33,703 nt of DNA from Symbiodinium natans. Lineage: Eukaryota > Sar > Dinophyceae > Suessiales > Symbiodiniaceae. Within the stretch, counting starts at the first letter, position 1, and each line of letters opens with the position of its first letter. Under the pieces are notes generated by a model. That model did not search any database and was not told where the DNA came from. It saw only the letters and a list, made by a program, of their open reading frames with translations. Below are positions 9,304-17,233 of this stretch, in pieces. The translations under genes were made by a program, and so were the position numbers. The stretch covers positions 1 through 33,703 of the forward strand of contig CAJNDS010001122.1 of NCBI GenBank assembly GCA_905221605.1, written 5' to 3'.

Positions 9304-10665
9304 ATGCCTCCGAAGCATAAATCCCCTGCCTCCAAGGCCTACTCAAAAGCCCGGCCGGGCAAGCGAGAGAGAGCTCGGCTTAGAGGTGCAGCTCCTAAGA
9401 GAGCGCCGCCTGCTGGTGTGAACCCCCCGCCTCCCAGGCGGAGAAGGGTGGAACCGCAGGATGAGCAAGCCCCTGAGCCTGGGCCACAACAAGTGCAACC
9501 CCCTGAGCCCTTGGTGGATAACCAGGCTCAGGGGAGGAGGAATCCTGGAGTTGTGCTTCGGGAAAATCCTCAGCTCGAGCAGCACAATCCTGTGCACCGC
9601 CCCCCAGCCGTGGTGGCAAACCAGGCTGAGAGGGATGAACCTCCTGGAATTGTCCTTCGGGAGAATCCCCATGCACCTGGGGCTGGTCCGGTTTTGGGTG
9701 CCCCAGACCAGGACAGCTGCTCTGAAGAAAGTGAAGAGGAGCCAATGGTGCCTGATCCCATTGTGCATCCCGAGCCTCCTCCAGCACCGCCAGCTGCGCC
9801 TATGTTGCCTGCCCCGTTGAACTTTGACGATATGGATCAAGAAGCGGGCGCAGCCTTTGCTATTGCTGAGAGGGCTCGCAATACCAAGCCAGGACTGGTG
9901 GCTTTCAAATCCGATCTGGGCTATCCTGGTGTTTTCCAGGCCCTACCCAAGGACCTGATCCACGTGTGGTTCAACGACACGGGGGACAGCACTGCGGCGT
10001 ATATCCACAATGGAAGAACCAGATTCGGATATGACGCTGGTGGGGGCTACGTCTTGAAGGTTGGGACGAAGCAGGCCTTTGGTGATGAGGTGGCGATTTC
10101 GGCCTTGCTGCCTAAGGTGGCAGCCACCATCATTGGGGCTGGATCTACGACACTGCAGGTGCTGCTCTCTGGGCGACCATGGGAGTTCAGGTCCCATTTG
10201 GTGGCGTGGTCGATGGTGGAAAAAATCGAGCTCCTCACGGATTATGGTTCTCGGAACCAGATCCACCCTCAGTGGTCCTTGTATGCCTTCGCCCTCCTTT
10301 TGCAATTGAGCCGTCATTTTGCTCTTCGTGATGTGTCAAAAACCAACCTGGGAATTAAGCCAGGACTCGGTGCTGCGACGCCCATGTTGTGTTTTTTCGA
10401 CCTCGCGGATTGGCACTTCGAAGGGCTTAATGCTGGAAGGTGGATTCCCAAGTATAGCTTGCGCAGCTTCGTCGAGACCCTTCGATGTGTCTGTGACGTT
10501 ACGCCACTGGAGCCGTATCTCCGCAGGCAGGCGGTGGTCCCTTGCCTCAACGAGATTATTGCAGGTCTCCCCGCTGCGCTCAAGGCAAACTTGGAAATCC
10601 AAATGGTCCTCATGGACGGCCGACTTTCTGATTGGGCTCACCTTGCTGCATTGGCTAACCAATAA
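9304..10665 (+). CDS. LINE ORF3: protein-kinase-like protein, function unknown
   Basis: A 453-residue ORF starting 29 nt after the ORF2 stop. An in-frame TGA two codons upstream fixes the ATG as the earliest start. Residues 1-170 are basic and Pro-rich, with a repeated PGVVLRENP / PGIVLRENP motif (81-89, 114-122) and an acidic Ser/Glu patch (137-147). Residues 195-450 show a kinase-like order: YVLKVG with Lys252; Glu262 ten residues later; hydrophobic SMVEKIELL resembling a hinge; a helix leading into LRDVSKTN with Asp343 and Asn348 at the exact D-x4-N spacing of a catalytic loop; then FFDLAD with Asp366 in the DFG position. No clear glycine-rich loop is seen, and HRD appears as LRD. It could be an active atypical kinase, a pseudokinase or chance similarity. 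It is part of the LINE by position. It may be expressed by reinitiation or from its own trans-spliced mRNA. Confidence 0.75.
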   Translation: MPPKHKSPASKAYSKARPGKRERARLRGAAPKRAPPAGVNPPPPRRRRVEPQDEQAPEPGPQQVQPPEPLVDNQAQGRRNPGVVLRENPQLEQHNPVHRPPAVVANQAERDEPPGIVLRENPHAPGAGPVLGAPDQDSCSEESEEEPMVPDPIVHPEPPPAPPAAPMLPAPLNFDDMDQEAGAAFAIAERARNTKPGLVAFKSDLGYPGVFQALPKDLIHVWFNDTGDSTAAYIHNGRTRFGYDAGGGYVLKVGTKQAFGDEVAISALLPKVAATIIGAGSTTLQVLLSGRPWEFRSHLVAWSMVEKIELLTDYGSRNQIHPQWSLYAFALLLQLSRHFALRDVSKTNLGIKPGLGAATPMLCFFDLADWHFEGLNAGRWIPKYSLRSFVETLRCVCDVTPLEPYLRRQAVVPCLNEIIAGLPAALKANLEIQMVLMDGRLSDWAHLAALANQ

Positions 10666-11069
10666 GCTTGGGCCTTCCAAGCTTTTGGTGCTGTCAGTCA
10701 GGTCTTGGGGTCTCCAGACCATTCAAGGCGTGGGCCCAGTCTTGTTTGCTATGTGTGGTTGCAGATGCTCGGGTGTTGAACCCCGACTGTCATTGCCTGC
10801 TACCGTGAGTCGTGCTTGGGCGTTCCAAGTGCAGCTAGGCCTTGGTGTAACCAGGCCTCAGGCATGGGTGCCAGCCTGAAGTGAGGGGCGCAGCTTGTAG
10901 CTGTAGGGTAGGTGTAACCCCGACTGTCTCACTTCTGAGCTTGGACTCAATGCCTACTCCTTGCAGCTACTGCGTGAGTGGCTTTTTACTTTCTTAGGGT
11001 AGGTGTTCACCCGACTGTTTCACACAGAGCCAATGGACTCAAGGCCTCCGGCCGCTTCGTGCTTGCGTG
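10666..11069 (+). repeat. LINE 3' UTR with imperfect tandem repeat
   Basis: Non-coding. A block AGGGTAGGTGT...CCCGACTGT.TCAC...GGACTCAA.GCCT occurs near 10904-10950 and again near 10996-11046, a spacing of about 92 bases. A weaker third copy of the ACCCCGACTGTC core lies near 10780. The 3' end has GGCC-TCC-GGCC (11043-11053), a possible hairpin for recognition by the element's RT. Confidence 0.6.
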
Positions 11070-11083
11070 GTAAAATTCACCTG
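11070..11083 (+). repeat. Junction 14-mer, copy 2 (LINE / unit A)
   Basis: Identical GTAAAATTCACCTG. It separates the LINE 3' end from the first 2.13 kb unit and overlaps by TG with that unit's spliced-leader relic. Confidence 0.85.
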
Positions 11084-11090
11084 GCTCAAG
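11082..11090 (+). other. Spliced-leader relic TGGCTCAAG at unit A 5' end
   Basis: Nine bases equal to the 3' end of the dinoflagellate spliced leader. The TG is shared with the end of the junction 14-mer. A second GGCTCAA follows 6 nt later. Confidence 0.6.
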
Positions 11091-12656
11091 GTTTCGGCTC
11101 AACCCCGGTGGGGTGCTCAGGTAGAGAGCGTCTTTAGTGCCGTTGTGGCTGGCCCTGGGGCTTGTAACTGAGGGTAGGTTCCGTTTTGAGGCCCTGGCAA
11201 AACTGTGTTTGCTCGTAGGCCGGCTGACCGGCTAAGCTGTCATAGAGCGGCGGCCCGCCAACTGCTGCCGACGACGAAGGACGTTCGAGTGCACAGTTTT
11301 CGGCCTCGCTTCGCTAGAGGGTAGCTTTTCGTCCTCGCGTTGCTGAGGGAACCTTGTGGCCTACAGTCTGCTCTGGGTCACAGTGAGAGTTGCAGCCTCG
11401 CATTGCTTGAGGGGTGACGCAAGCCTGTTGCTCACCAGAGATTCCTGCTGTCTCTGGGTGAGCAAAACCCACCGACCCTCATTTGGATTGAGGGCTGTGC
11501 TGAAGGTGAGTTTGGGTTCCTCGCTCACTTGTGTGGAAAACGAAGGTGAGACCGAAACACGGGGGAAACGGCCAGGCACGCTGCAGACAGTGCAGGCCAA
11601 CGTCGCACTGCAAGAGGCATCCTTGCAGTGGCGACAGGAGTGTCCCGAACAATTGCGGTGTGCTCGAGCCCAAGCTTGCAGGTTTTCGGGGATCTGCAAG
11701 CTGAGCACAACAGGATTTTCTTCGCAGGTAGAATCAGGTAGAAAAGATTTGGCCCAACCCTGGTGGATCTGCCTGGACACAAATAACCAGAGGCATCAGT
11801 GTCGTAAAGCTCATTGACTGGTGCTACTGAGAAACCGTTGCCAAAGAACTTGCAGTAGGACTGTGGTGCGGCGCAGTGCAAGTTGAAGAGCAGCTGTGGT
11901 GGCTGCTCCCCGGAAAACCAATAGTCCAAGAAGCCTCCTTCGGCCTCGCTCCGTGCTGAGGGTTTGTAAGGGTTGGTATTGGCCGGAAAGGATTCAGATG
12001 GAGGTTACCCGATCTTCGCGCTTTTCCCATCTGAAGGCAACCAATGGTAATCAGCCTGCTGGACATGGCAGGCCTGCTTTTGTTTACATCCACGTCTCCT
12101 GCAAGGGCTGGGGTCTGTCCGTGCACACAGACAAGGCGGAACCTTGCAGATGTTTAGGTCCTCGCGGCACGGCCGCTGGAGGTTGTTTGAAGATGTTGGC
12201 TCTCACTATCTGGTGAGTGGTTTGTATGGGCACTTGCTGGGGCAAGGCGGCTCTGGCGTCTGAGGATGGTACATGTGCTGGCTGCTGAGTACGGGCCACC
12301 GAAAGAGACCTGTGGTAAGACAAGCGATGAAAGGAGCCGAACTCCTAAACTCTAGGACAGGCTAGCTCACGCGGACGCCACGCAGAGTATGTGTCACTAT
12401 CTTCAGATGTTGGAGCCAAATTGCCTAGCCTTGTGACGTGAGATGTGGTGTTTGGATTCGGCCTCAAGCACTGGAAGGCCTACAACAACAAATCCGAATG
12501 AAAACTGTGGTCCTAAGACACGCGGTGCAGCTGCTTATACGTGGCACCGCGGGGGTCACATAGAGATAGAGGGCTTGCCAGCAAGGGAACTCTGTCTAGA
12601 GAGAGCCCTGGCTCAGTGAGGAGCTGAGGGCCTGGCTGCGCAGATGCAGCGGAATG

Positions 12657-12689
12657 GTTGTTCGGCCTCGCCTCCGCTGAGGGAACAAC
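12657..12689 (+). repeat. CCTCGC/GCTGAGG hairpin with perfect 7-bp outer stem (unit A)
   Basis: GTTGTTC (12657-12663) pairs perfectly with GAACAAC (12683-12689). Between them CCTC pairs with GAGG around GC-CTCC-GCT. It is the best-paired member of the second hairpin family. Confidence 0.65.
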
Positions 12690-12712
12690 AGTCAATGCTT
12701 CTCTGCAGTGTC

Positions 12713-12746
12713 GGTCCGGGTTAGTAAGAGCGAGAACGCCGGGACC
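12713..12746 (+). repeat. Conserved-loop hairpin 1 (unit A)
   Basis: Arms GGTCCGGG and CCGGGACC pair at 7 of 8 positions around the 18-nt loop TTAGTAAGAGCGAGAACG. Confidence 0.6.
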
Positions 12747-12798
12747 TCGAGCTGCAGTTTTACCATGAAGCAACCGCGTGAGATGCATTATTGGTCAA

Positions 12799-12824
12799 CT
12801 GGTGAGTAAGAGCGAGAAAGCCAG
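12799..12824 (+). repeat. Conserved-loop hairpin 2 (unit A)
   Basis: Arms CTGG and CCAG around TGAGTAAGAGCGAGAAAG; a short 4-bp stem. Confidence 0.55.
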
Positions 12825-12856
12825 GGTGACGCTACTTTGGGGGAGGCTGCAAGGCA

Positions 12857-12880
12857 CGGTTAGTAAGTGCGAGAAAGCCG
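12857..12880 (+). repeat. Conserved-loop hairpin 3 (unit A)
   Basis: Arms CGG and CCG around TTAGTAAGTGCGAGAAAG. Flanking GC pairs could extend the stem across small bulges. The stem is weak but the loop is fully conserved. Confidence 0.45.
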
Positions 12881-13199
12881 GAGCTGCGGACGAACCTGGA
12901 GTAGCAGTCTTTCATACCTCACGTGTTTCACTTTGCGGCCTCGCATGCGCTGAGGAAATATGCCTCGAACAGAACATCCAGTGCTGAGTGGGGATTGCCA
13001 AACTTACGGAGGCTGATGCCACAACAAGTGCCTCAACAGCAATGCATGCGGAGGGCAAAGTTCGGCCTCGCGAGTGCTGAGGGTTGCAGCTGAGAGAGGG
13101 CCTAGCTGAGAACGCAACACCTCAAGCGAGGTAATTTTTAGTTTAGTTTCACCTTGACCAACGGCCCCTTCGGGTGGCTACGCCTCGCAGCGTGCAGAC

Positions 13200-13213
13200 G
13201 TAAAATTCACCTG
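13200..13213 (+). repeat. Junction 14-mer, copy 3 (unit A / unit B)
   Basis: Identical GTAAAATTCACCTG, 2130 bases after the previous copy. Confidence 0.85.
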
Positions 13214-13220
13214 GCTCAAG
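13212..13220 (+). other. Spliced-leader relic TGGCTCAAG at unit B 5' end
   Basis: Same nine bases and context as unit A, sharing TG with the junction 14-mer. Confidence 0.6.
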
Positions 13221-14783
13221 GTTTCGGCTCAACCCCGGTGGGGTGCTCAGGTAGAGAGCGTCTTTAGTGCCGTTGTGGCTGGCCCTGGGGCTTGTAACTA
13301 AGGGTAGGTTCCGTTTTGAGGCCCTGGCAAAACTGTGTTTGCTCGTAGGCCGGCTGACCGGCTAAGCTGTCATAGAGCGGCGGCCCGCCAACTGCTGCCG
13401 TCGACGAAGGGCGTGAGTGCACAGTTTTCGGCCTCGCTTCGCTAGAGGGAAGCTTTTCGTCCTCGCGTTGCTGAGGGAACCTTGTGGCCTACAGTCTGCT
13501 CTGGGTCACAGTGAGAGTTGCAGCCTCGCATTGCTTGAGGGGTGACGCAAGCCTGTTGCTCACCAGAGATTCCTGCTGTCTCTGGGTGAGCAAAACCCAC
13601 CGACCCTCATTTGGATTGAGGGCTGTGCTGAAGGTGAGTTTGGGTTCCTCGCTCACTTGTGTGGAAAACGAAGGTGAGACCGAAACACGGGGGAAAACGG
13701 CCAGGCACGCTGCAGACAGTGCAGGCCAACGTCGCACTGCAAGAGGCATCCTTGCAGTGGCGACAGGAGTGTCCCGAACAATTGCGGTGTGCTCGAGCCC
13801 AAGCTTGCAGGTTTTCGGGGATCTGCAAGCTGAGCACAACAGGATTTTCTTCGCAGGTAGAATCAGGTAGAAAAGATTTGGCCCAACCCTGGTGGATCTG
13901 CCTGGACATAAATAACCAGAGGCATCAGTGTCGTAAAGCTCATTGACTGGTGCTACTGAGAAACCGTTGCCAAGGAACTTGCAGTAGGACTGTGGTGCGG
14001 CGCAGTGCAAGTTGAAGAGCAGCTGGTGGTGGCTGCTCCCCGGAAAACCAATAGTCCAAGAAGCCTCCTTCGGCCTCGCTCCGTGCTGAGGGTTTGTAAG
14101 GGTTGGTATTGGCCGGAAAGGATTCAGATGGAGGTTACCCGATCTTCGCGCTTTTCCCATCTGAAGGCAACCAATGGTAATCAGCCTGCTGGACATGGCA
14201 GGCCTGCTTTTGTTTACATCCACGTCTCCTGCAAGGGCTGGGGTCTGTCCGTGCACACAGACAAGGCGGAACCTTGCAGATGTTTAGGTCCTCGCGGCAC
14301 GGCCGCTGGAGGTTGTTTGAAGATGTTGGCTCTCACTATCTGGTGAGTGGTTTGTATGGGCACTTGCTGGGGCAAGGCGGCTCTGGCGTCTGAGGATGGT
14401 ACATGTGCTGGCTGCTGAGTACGGGCCACCGAAAGAGACCTGTGGTAAGACAAGCGATGAAAGGAGCCGAACTCCTAAAGAAAGGACAGGCTAGCTCACG
14501 CGGACGCCACGCAGAGTATGTGTTACTATCTTCAGATGTTGGAGCCAAATTGCCAGCCTTGTGACGTGAGATGTGGTGTTTGGATTCGGCCTCAAGCACT
14601 GGAAGGCCTACAACAACAAATCCGAATGAAAACTGTGGTCCTAAGACACGCGGTGCAGCTGCTTATACGTGGCACCGCGGGGGTCACAAGAGATAGAGGG
14701 CTTGCCAGCAGGGGAACTCTGTCTAAAGAGAGCCCTGGCTCAGTGAGGAGCTGAGGGCCTGGCTGCGCTGATGCAGCGGAATG

Positions 14784-14816
14784 GTTGTTCGGCCTCGCCT
14801 CCGCTGAGGGAACAAC
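14784..14816 (+). repeat. CCTCGC/GCTGAGG hairpin with 7-bp outer stem (unit B)
   Basis: Unit B copy of the hairpin at 12657, with GTTGTTC and GAACAAC arms both unchanged. Confidence 0.65.
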
Positions 14817-14839
14817 AGTCAATGCTTCTCTGCAGTGTC

Positions 14840-14873
14840 GGTCCGGGTTAGTAAGAGCGAGAACGCCGGGACC
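14840..14873 (+). repeat. Conserved-loop hairpin 1 (unit B)
   Basis: Same arms and loop as 12713-12746. Confidence 0.55.
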
Positions 14874-14925
14874 TCGTGCTGCAGTTTTACCATGAAGCAA
14901 CCGCGTGAGATGCATTATTGGTCAA

Positions 14926-14951
14926 CTGGTGAGTAAGAGCGAGAAAGCCAG
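14926..14951 (+). repeat. Conserved-loop hairpin 2 (unit B)
   Basis: CTGG/CCAG arms around TGAGTAAGAGCGAGAAAG. Confidence 0.55.
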
Positions 14952-14983
14952 GGTGACGCGACTTTGGGGGAGGCTGCAAGGCA

Positions 14984-15007
14984 CGGTTAGTAAGTGCGAG
15001 AAAGCCG
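14984..15007 (+). repeat. Conserved-loop hairpin 3 (unit B)
   Basis: CGG/CCG arms around TTAGTAAGTGCGAGAAAG. Confidence 0.45.
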
Positions 15008-15326
15008 GAGCTGCGGACGAACCTGGAGTAGCAGTTTTTCATACCTCACGTGTTTCACTTTGCGGCCTCGCATGCGCTGAGGAAATATGCCTCGAACAGA
15101 ACATCCAGTGCTGAGTGGGGATTGCCAAACTTACGGAGGCTGATGCCACAACAAGTGCCTCAACAGCAATGCATGCGGAGGGCAAAGTTCGGCCTCGCGA
15201 GTGCTGAGGGTTGCAGCTGAGAGAGGGCCTAGCTGAGAACGCAACACCTCAAGCGAGGTAATTTTTAGTTTAGTTTCACCTTGACCAACGGCCCCTTCGG
15301 GTGGCTACGCCTCGCAGCGTGCAGAC

Positions 15327-15340
15327 GTAAAATTCACCTG
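15327..15340 (+). repeat. Junction 14-mer, copy 4 (unit B / unit C)
   Basis: Identical GTAAAATTCACCTG, 2127 bases after copy 3. It is followed by TTGTTAGGG with no leader relic. Confidence 0.85.
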
Positions 15341-15503
15341 TTGTTAGGGACCAATGCTTGGCTGACGGACAGCCAGAGGCACCAGATTGTGGAGGTTAAA
15401 GGCTGTGGCTCGGTGCCTGAAAGCCTGCCCAACTGAGCTGCCCAAATCAACCAAGCCCTCCCTGCGTGCAAGTGGTATGGGCTCCTTGGAGCCGCTGAGG
15501 TTG

Positions 15504-15533
15504 AACCAGTTAGTAAGAGCGAGAAAGCTGGGT
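15504..15533 (+). repeat. Conserved-loop hairpin 1 (unit C)
   Basis: AACCAG and CTGGGT arms (one mismatch) around TTAGTAAGAGCGAGAAAG. The unit D equivalent pairs perfectly. Confidence 0.6.
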
Positions 15534-15539
15534 CCCCTC

Positions 15540-15567
15540 CCTGGTGAGTAAGTGCGAGAAAGCCAGG
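15540..15567 (+). repeat. Conserved-loop hairpin 2 (unit C)
   Basis: CCTGG and CCAGG, a perfect 5-bp stem, around TGAGTAAGTGCGAGAAAG. Confidence 0.65.
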
Positions 15568-15619
15568 TCAGCAAACGGGGCTAACAGGAGCTCAGTGCTG
15601 CTGCGGCATGAGTTCCTGG

Positions 15620-15653
15620 GGCCTAGGTTAGTAAGGGCGAGAAAGCCTAGGCC
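15620..15653 (+). repeat. Conserved-loop hairpin 3 (unit C)
   Basis: GGCCTAGG and CCTAGGCC, a perfect 8-bp stem, around TTAGTAAGGGCGAGAAAG. One of the clearest family members. Confidence 0.7.
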
Positions 15654-15917
15654 TGTGCCGGAGGTTGGCGACTTTGCCAAGCCACTTGCGTTCAGTTTAG
15701 TACAGGCATTGCCCATGTATCGGATCCAGACCTTCTGCCTTTTCTGAGTGAGCCGGAAGTGGGTGAGTTTCTCCCCTGTACTGGCAGGGCTGATAGGGTA
15801 GGCAGTACAGACCAGGCAGTTCAACCTGCAGAACATTTTGCCTAGGGCTTTAATACCTACCGGAACTCCGGTTCCGAAGAGCCTAATCTGGCTAGCGACT
15901 CAGCCCGCTTTCGAGTG

Positions 15918-15931
15918 GTAAAATTCACCTG
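15918..15931 (+). repeat. Junction 14-mer, copy 5 (unit C / unit D)
   Basis: Identical GTAAAATTCACCTG, followed again by a leader relic and the CCCCGGTGGGG hairpin. Confidence 0.85.
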
Positions 15932-15938
15932 GCTCAAG
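15930..15938 (+). other. Spliced-leader relic TGGCTCAAG at unit D 5' end
   Basis: Nine bases of the leader 3' end, overlapping the junction 14-mer by TG, as in units A and B. Confidence 0.6.
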
Positions 15939-16228
15939 GTCTCGGCTCAACCCCGGTGGGGTGCACAGGTAGCAGAGCGGTAGCTGTGTGAACCAGCCTC
16001 GAGTCCCCTAACTGTTTTGGGTACCAGGCCTGCTTTTTCACAGCCTTCATTTGAGCCATGTCCAGAGCACCTGTGCAGTCGAGACCCTCACTGCCAACAA
16101 GTGACGGGTTGGAGTCTTCTCACCCAACTTAGGAAGGCACGGCCCGACTGGAGGGCGAAGCAGCCCGGCTTGGGGAACTCTTCCCTTATGCGAGTCCTCT
16201 TACAGCCGGCTGTGGAGTTTCTCCAGCT

Positions 16229-16957
16229 TTGGAAGACCAGGTAAGAAGCTCGAGCAACCTGGCAAGTGTAGAGCGAACTTGGGCCCATAGAGCCAATTGT
16301 GGTCCCAGCCAAAGCAGGACTTTCCACCAAGCACTCTGCTTTCGCTGGCATCACAAGGGCCGGAAAGAGTGGCTGCTCCTCTCCGAGGACAGCAGCGTGT
16401 ATTTTGTTCGCACCAGCAAATCCGGCAAAACAGTCCGAGCCGGACCTTGTGGGCAATGGAGATGCATGGAAGACCCAGCAGAGCTCCACGGGGGAACGGG
16501 AGGCGACCCGCCCGTGCAGTGGCTTCGCCTTTTGAACTTCAATTGCACTGGCTGTGGTAACATTCCAACCCATAACCTCAACTTCGTGCCTGGTCCTGGG
16601 GAAAGGCAACCAGCGATCTTGTATGGAGAGGATGGAAGACGCATCGAGCTCCAATGTGCCCTTTGTCTTGAAAACTTCCTGGAGTGCACGTGGAGCTGGC
16701 CGAGCTTTGACCAAGCAGTCAGGAGACCGGTGTTTCTGGACGATGCCTCCCTGGCCGACTTGCGTCAGTTAGGTCACCAAGGTACGGAGCCCGCAGAATC
16801 TTCGCTGGCGCCGCTGTCTTCTGCAGCCAGCGCACATGGCTGGACCTTCCCTGAGGAAGGGTGTTCTCTGGATCTAGACTCCCCAGAAGAAGCATGCAGC
16901 AGTGATTGGCTAGTGTGTGGCTTTGAAGACTTGGAAGACATCCCCTGGGAGGTCTGA
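16229..16957 (+). CDS. Unrecognised Cys-containing reading frame inside unit D
   Basis: A 242-codon open frame. The listed start is a TTG, the frame is open further upstream, and the first internal ATG is near 16466, so the start is undetermined; it could be an exon. The middle has two CxxC pairs, NCTGCGN and QCALCLEN with a further Cys in FLEC, which could form a zinc ribbon. The C-terminal third is acidic and Trp-containing (PEEGCSLDLD, EDLEDIPWEV). I do not recognise the family. It has no counterpart in units A or B. It may be a captured host exon or simply an open frame, so the coding call is weak. Confidence 0.35.
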   Translation: MEDQVRSSSNLASVERTWAHRANCGPSQSRTFHQALCFRWHHKGRKEWLLLSEDSSVYFVRTSKSGKTVRAGPCGQWRCMEDPAELHGGTGGDPPVQWLRLLNFNCTGCGNIPTHNLNFVPGPGERQPAILYGEDGRRIELQCALCLENFLECTWSWPSFDQAVRRPVFLDDASLADLRQLGHQGTEPAESSLAPLSSAASAHGWTFPEEGCSLDLDSPEEACSSDWLVCGFEDLEDIPWEV

Positions 16958-17233
16958 CCTAATACGGCCCCAACCCACCCAAATTGCTGGAGCTATGCCC
17001 TGCCAGAATCAAGGGTGAGACTCTCCCCTCCGGAATCCATTGTCATAAAGGAGACTCTCCCTTTTCAAGCAAGGATGTACAAATCAAAGCGAAACTGCTT
17101 GCAGTGATTGCATAAGGATGCAGGTTAGAGCGAAAGCAGTTCAGTGCCCAGTCCCGGCACCCCCCCTTTCCATCCAACGGAATAGCACCCGGCAGGACTG
17201 GCCGCCATGATGCGGCCTGTGTTCAGCCTGACA

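Larger units (their letters stand above)
2673..11069 (+). mobile_element. Non-LTR retrotransposon (LINE) with three ORFs, apparently complete
   Basis: An 8.4 kb element bounded on both sides by the 14-nt junction repeat. Order: spliced-leader relic and about 240-nt 5' UTR, ORF1, one in-frame UAG, ORF2 (APE-like endonuclease, RT, RNase H, zinc fingers), ORF3, then a 405-nt 3' UTR with internal repeats and a GGCC/GGCC hairpin 16 nt from the end. No poly(A) or simple-repeat tail is present. Apart from the UAG the long ORFs are intact, so the copy looks young. APE plus RNase H places it broadly among I/R1-like LINEs; the exact clade cannot be assigned by eye. Confidence 0.88.
11070..13199 (+). 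mobile_element. Unit A: 2130-bp non-autonomous element, hairpin-rich, apparently non-coding
   Basis: Starts with the 14-mer, the leader relic TGGCTCAAG (11082-11090), GCTCA and an ACCCC-GGT-GGGGT hairpin (11102-11114). The LINE 5' end has the same architecture, so the unit looks like a LINE passenger. Inside are seven CCTCGC...GAGG hairpins (11304, 11333, 11396, 11944, 12666, 12939, 13066), an 8-bp hairpin CGCGGTGC/GCACCGCG (12521-12551), and three hairpins with the conserved TKAGTAAG-type loop (12713, 12799, 12857). A TTCG-looped hairpin lies near 13165, close to the 3' end. Forward and reverse ORFs exist, but a 1-nt indel between this copy and unit B breaks them, so a structured RNA is more likely. 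Confidence 0.75.
13200..15326 (+). mobile_element. Unit B: 2127-bp second tandem copy of unit A
   Basis: Head-to-tail duplicate of unit A with roughly 20 small differences by eye, so about 99% identical. The differences include single-base indels, for example GGGGGAAACGG in A against GGGGGAAAACGG here. These shift every long frame between the copies, arguing against a conserved protein. The 255-codon reverse frame at 13489-14256 exists only because of such indels. The hairpins are retained: CCTCGC family at 13432, 13461, 13524, 14074, 14793, 15066 and 15193; conserved-loop family at 14840, 14926 and 14984; CGCGGTGC/GCACCGCG at 14649-14679. Confidence 0.8.
15327..15917 (+). mobile_element. Unit C: 591-bp 5'-truncated relative of unit D
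   Basis: From TTGTTAGGGACC onward this unit matches the 3' part of unit D (from about 17603), including GCTGACGGACAGCC, three conserved-loop hairpins and the same 3' terminus GCCCGCTTTCGAGTGG. It lacks the leader relic and head hairpin, as expected for a target-primed insertion whose cDNA stopped early. Unit D has about 150 extra bases (near 18115-18265) that are missing here. A CGGAAC-TCCG-GTTCCG hairpin (15861-15876) lies about 40 nt from the 3' end. No convincing protein is encoded. Confidence 0.75.

Noticed and set aside
11356-11817. 153-codon forward frame in unit A
   Set aside because: A single-base difference in unit B (AAA against AAAA) shifts the frame, so the protein is not conserved between near-identical copies.
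13489-14256. 255-codon reverse frame in unit B
   Set aside because: Unit A, about 99% identical, has indels that break it; no domain recognised; contains no conserved pattern beyond the repeat itself.
11070-15340. CRISPR-like array
   Set aside because: Repeat units are over 2 kb or are hairpins with irregular spacing, and the context is eukaryotic retroelements.
15970-16008. tRNA-like promoter boxes (TAGCAGAGCGG and TCGAGTCCC) suggesting a tRNA-derived SINE head
   Set aside because: The boxes are only about 27 nt apart and no cloverleaf can be drawn; the leader-relic head explains the 5' end better.
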